Positions 6,063-6,802 of a stretch of 6,802 nt of DNA are shown piece after piece. Origin of the DNA: Bacteroidota bacterium (GTDB lineage Bacteria > Bacteroidota > Bacteroidia > Bacteroidales > WCHB1-69); the NCBI GenBank assembly GCA_023459435.1, contig JAEWUL010000114.1, positions 1 to 6,802 on the forward strand, written 5' to 3'. The position numbers and the translations under genes are program-made. Each line of letters starts with the position of its first letter. The first letter of the stretch is position 1. The notes beneath the pieces were generated by a model. That model had not been told where the DNA came from. It saw only the letters and a list, made by a program, of their open reading frames with translations, and made no database searches.

Positions 6063-6802
6063 TTAAAGCATAGAATCTATGAGTGAGACATTTTCGATGA
6101 GAATGGTTCTGGAAGGGAACTCATTGATCATCATGAAATCGTGTGTCGCAATGAGAACAGTGGTCCCTTTCTTGTTGATATCCATAAAAAGTTTGAAGAT
6201 CTCTTGAGAGGTTATGGGATCCAGATTTCCGGTAGGTTCATCAGCCAGAATTACTTCAGGATTATTAAGAAGGGCACGGGCAATACACACTCTTTGTTGC
6301 TCTCCTCCAGATAGTTGATGTGGATATTTAAAATCTTTGGTTGCTAATCCTACCATTTCAAGAACATCTTCAGCTCTTTGAAGCATCTCATTTTTATTTT
6401 TCCAGCCGGATGCTCTTAACATCATCATTAGATTGTCAACAACAGTTTTATCTGCAAGCAGTTGATAATCTTGAAAAACAACGCCCAATTTTCTTCTTAA
6501 ATAAGGGATCTGTTTGGTTTTGATTCTCTTTAAATCGAAACCGGCAATTTTTGCTTCAACACCATTGGCTTTTTCATCAGCAATCAATAGTTTTAAAATA
6601 GAAGACTTTCCTGTTCCTGATTTACCGATTAAATAAACCAGTTCCCCTTTTTTAATGGTTAAATTGATTTTAGGTAATATCAGAAATTTTTTCTGATAGA
6701 TATCCACTTCTTTCAAAACGATTACAGACTCCTGATGTTCAAAATCGGAAGTCGGGGTCTCAGGTTGTTCAACAGGTTGACTAACAGAGTTTAGTTCATT
6801 CT
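6063..6802 (-). CDS. ftsE: FtsE-like cell-division ABC ATPase (partial, start beyond window end)
   Basis: The frame stays open to the right edge, giving at least 246 codons. FtsE is the cytoplasmic ATPase of the FtsEX complex, which controls septal peptidoglycan hydrolysis. Counting from the TTG at 6716 as residue 1, all ABC motifs are present: Walker A GKSGTGKS (31-38), Q-loop VVFQDYQLL (79-87), signature LSGGEQQR (135-142), Walker B VILADEP (155-161), D-loop GNLD (163-166) and switch histidine in IATHDF (189-194). The [12 protein letters not shown] context and roughly 217-residue core fit FtsE better than LolD, but no ftsX is in view, so a LolD-like exporter ATPase is not excluded. The TTG is unlikely as the start: the residues just before it (VIVL) belong to the first beta strand that FtsE proteins normally include. 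About 28 further in-frame residues rich in Pro, Glu, Gln and Thr precede it with no ATG or GTG, so the true start lies outside the window. Confidence 0.85.
   Translation of the reverse strand, partial: NELNSVSQPVEQPETPTSDFEHQESVIVLKEVDIYQKKFLILPKINLTIKKGELVYLIGKSGTGKSSILKLLIADEKANGVEAKIAGFDLKRIKTKQIPYLRRKLGVVFQDYQLLADKTVVDNLMMMLRASGWKNKNEMLQRAEDVLEMVGLATKDFKYPHQLSGGEQQRVCIARALLNNPEVILADEPTGNLDPITSQEIFKLFMDINKKGTTVLIATHDFMMINEFPSRTILIENVSLIDSML

Noticed and set aside
6714..6716. TTG at 6716 as the ftsE start codon
   Set aside because: It would cut off the VIVL part of the first beta strand, and the frame stays open well upstream.
1..6802. CRISPR array, insertion sequence, tRNA, rRNA or defence island
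   Set aside because: No regularly spaced repeats, transposase motifs, cloverleaf or rRNA sequence was seen on either strand.

Overview
The window is a compact, AT-rich stretch of what looks like a Bacteroidota chromosome, most likely order Bacteroidales. The evidence is the gene content (a bacterial V-type ATPase, an SDR-type threonine dehydrogenase beside kbl, a solitary ftsE), the AT-rich leaders without Shine-Dalgarno sequences, and a TAnnTTTG promoter motif ahead of the threonine dehydrogenase gene. The genus cannot be fixed from the sequence alone. Every protein gene I can support lies on the minus strand, so the window reads right to left in three transcription blocks.

Right block (6802 to about 6000): the 3' part of ftsE, an ABC-type ATPase. 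Its reading frame stays open to the window edge and carries an N-terminal extension. It is closed by a strong hairpin with a T tract (6004-6047).

Middle block (5966 to 2957): a probable three-gene operon. An SDR-type L-threonine 3-dehydrogenase (5937-4987) is followed 19 bp later by kbl, 2-amino-3-ketobutyrate CoA ligase (4967-3777). Together they convert threonine plus CoA to glycine and acetyl-CoA and produce NADH. A superoxide dismutase with an N-terminal signal peptide (3747-3019) follows after 29 bp. A 15-bp perfect hairpin with T tracts on both strands (2957-2996) ends the operon.

Left block (2636 to 1): the V-type ATPase genes for catalytic subunit A (2636-867) and non-catalytic subunit B (863 to past the window start), 3 bp apart. 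Subunit A resembles the chlamydial/Bacteroidota branch of the family. Just upstream of subunit A lies a 382-bp gap with no convincing protein gene, where other Bacteroidota usually carry the subunit E gene and a small companion gene. This gap holds two hairpins, a 7-bp interrupted palindrome around a promoter-like motif, and a 27-codon plus-strand frame that runs into the shared terminator.

I found no mobile element, CRISPR array, tRNA, rRNA or clear new defence system. Most of the window is ordinary housekeeping and catabolic content. The points most worth checking are the exported (possibly dual-start) superoxide dismutase, the intergenic region before the ATPase, and the ftsE N-terminal extension.
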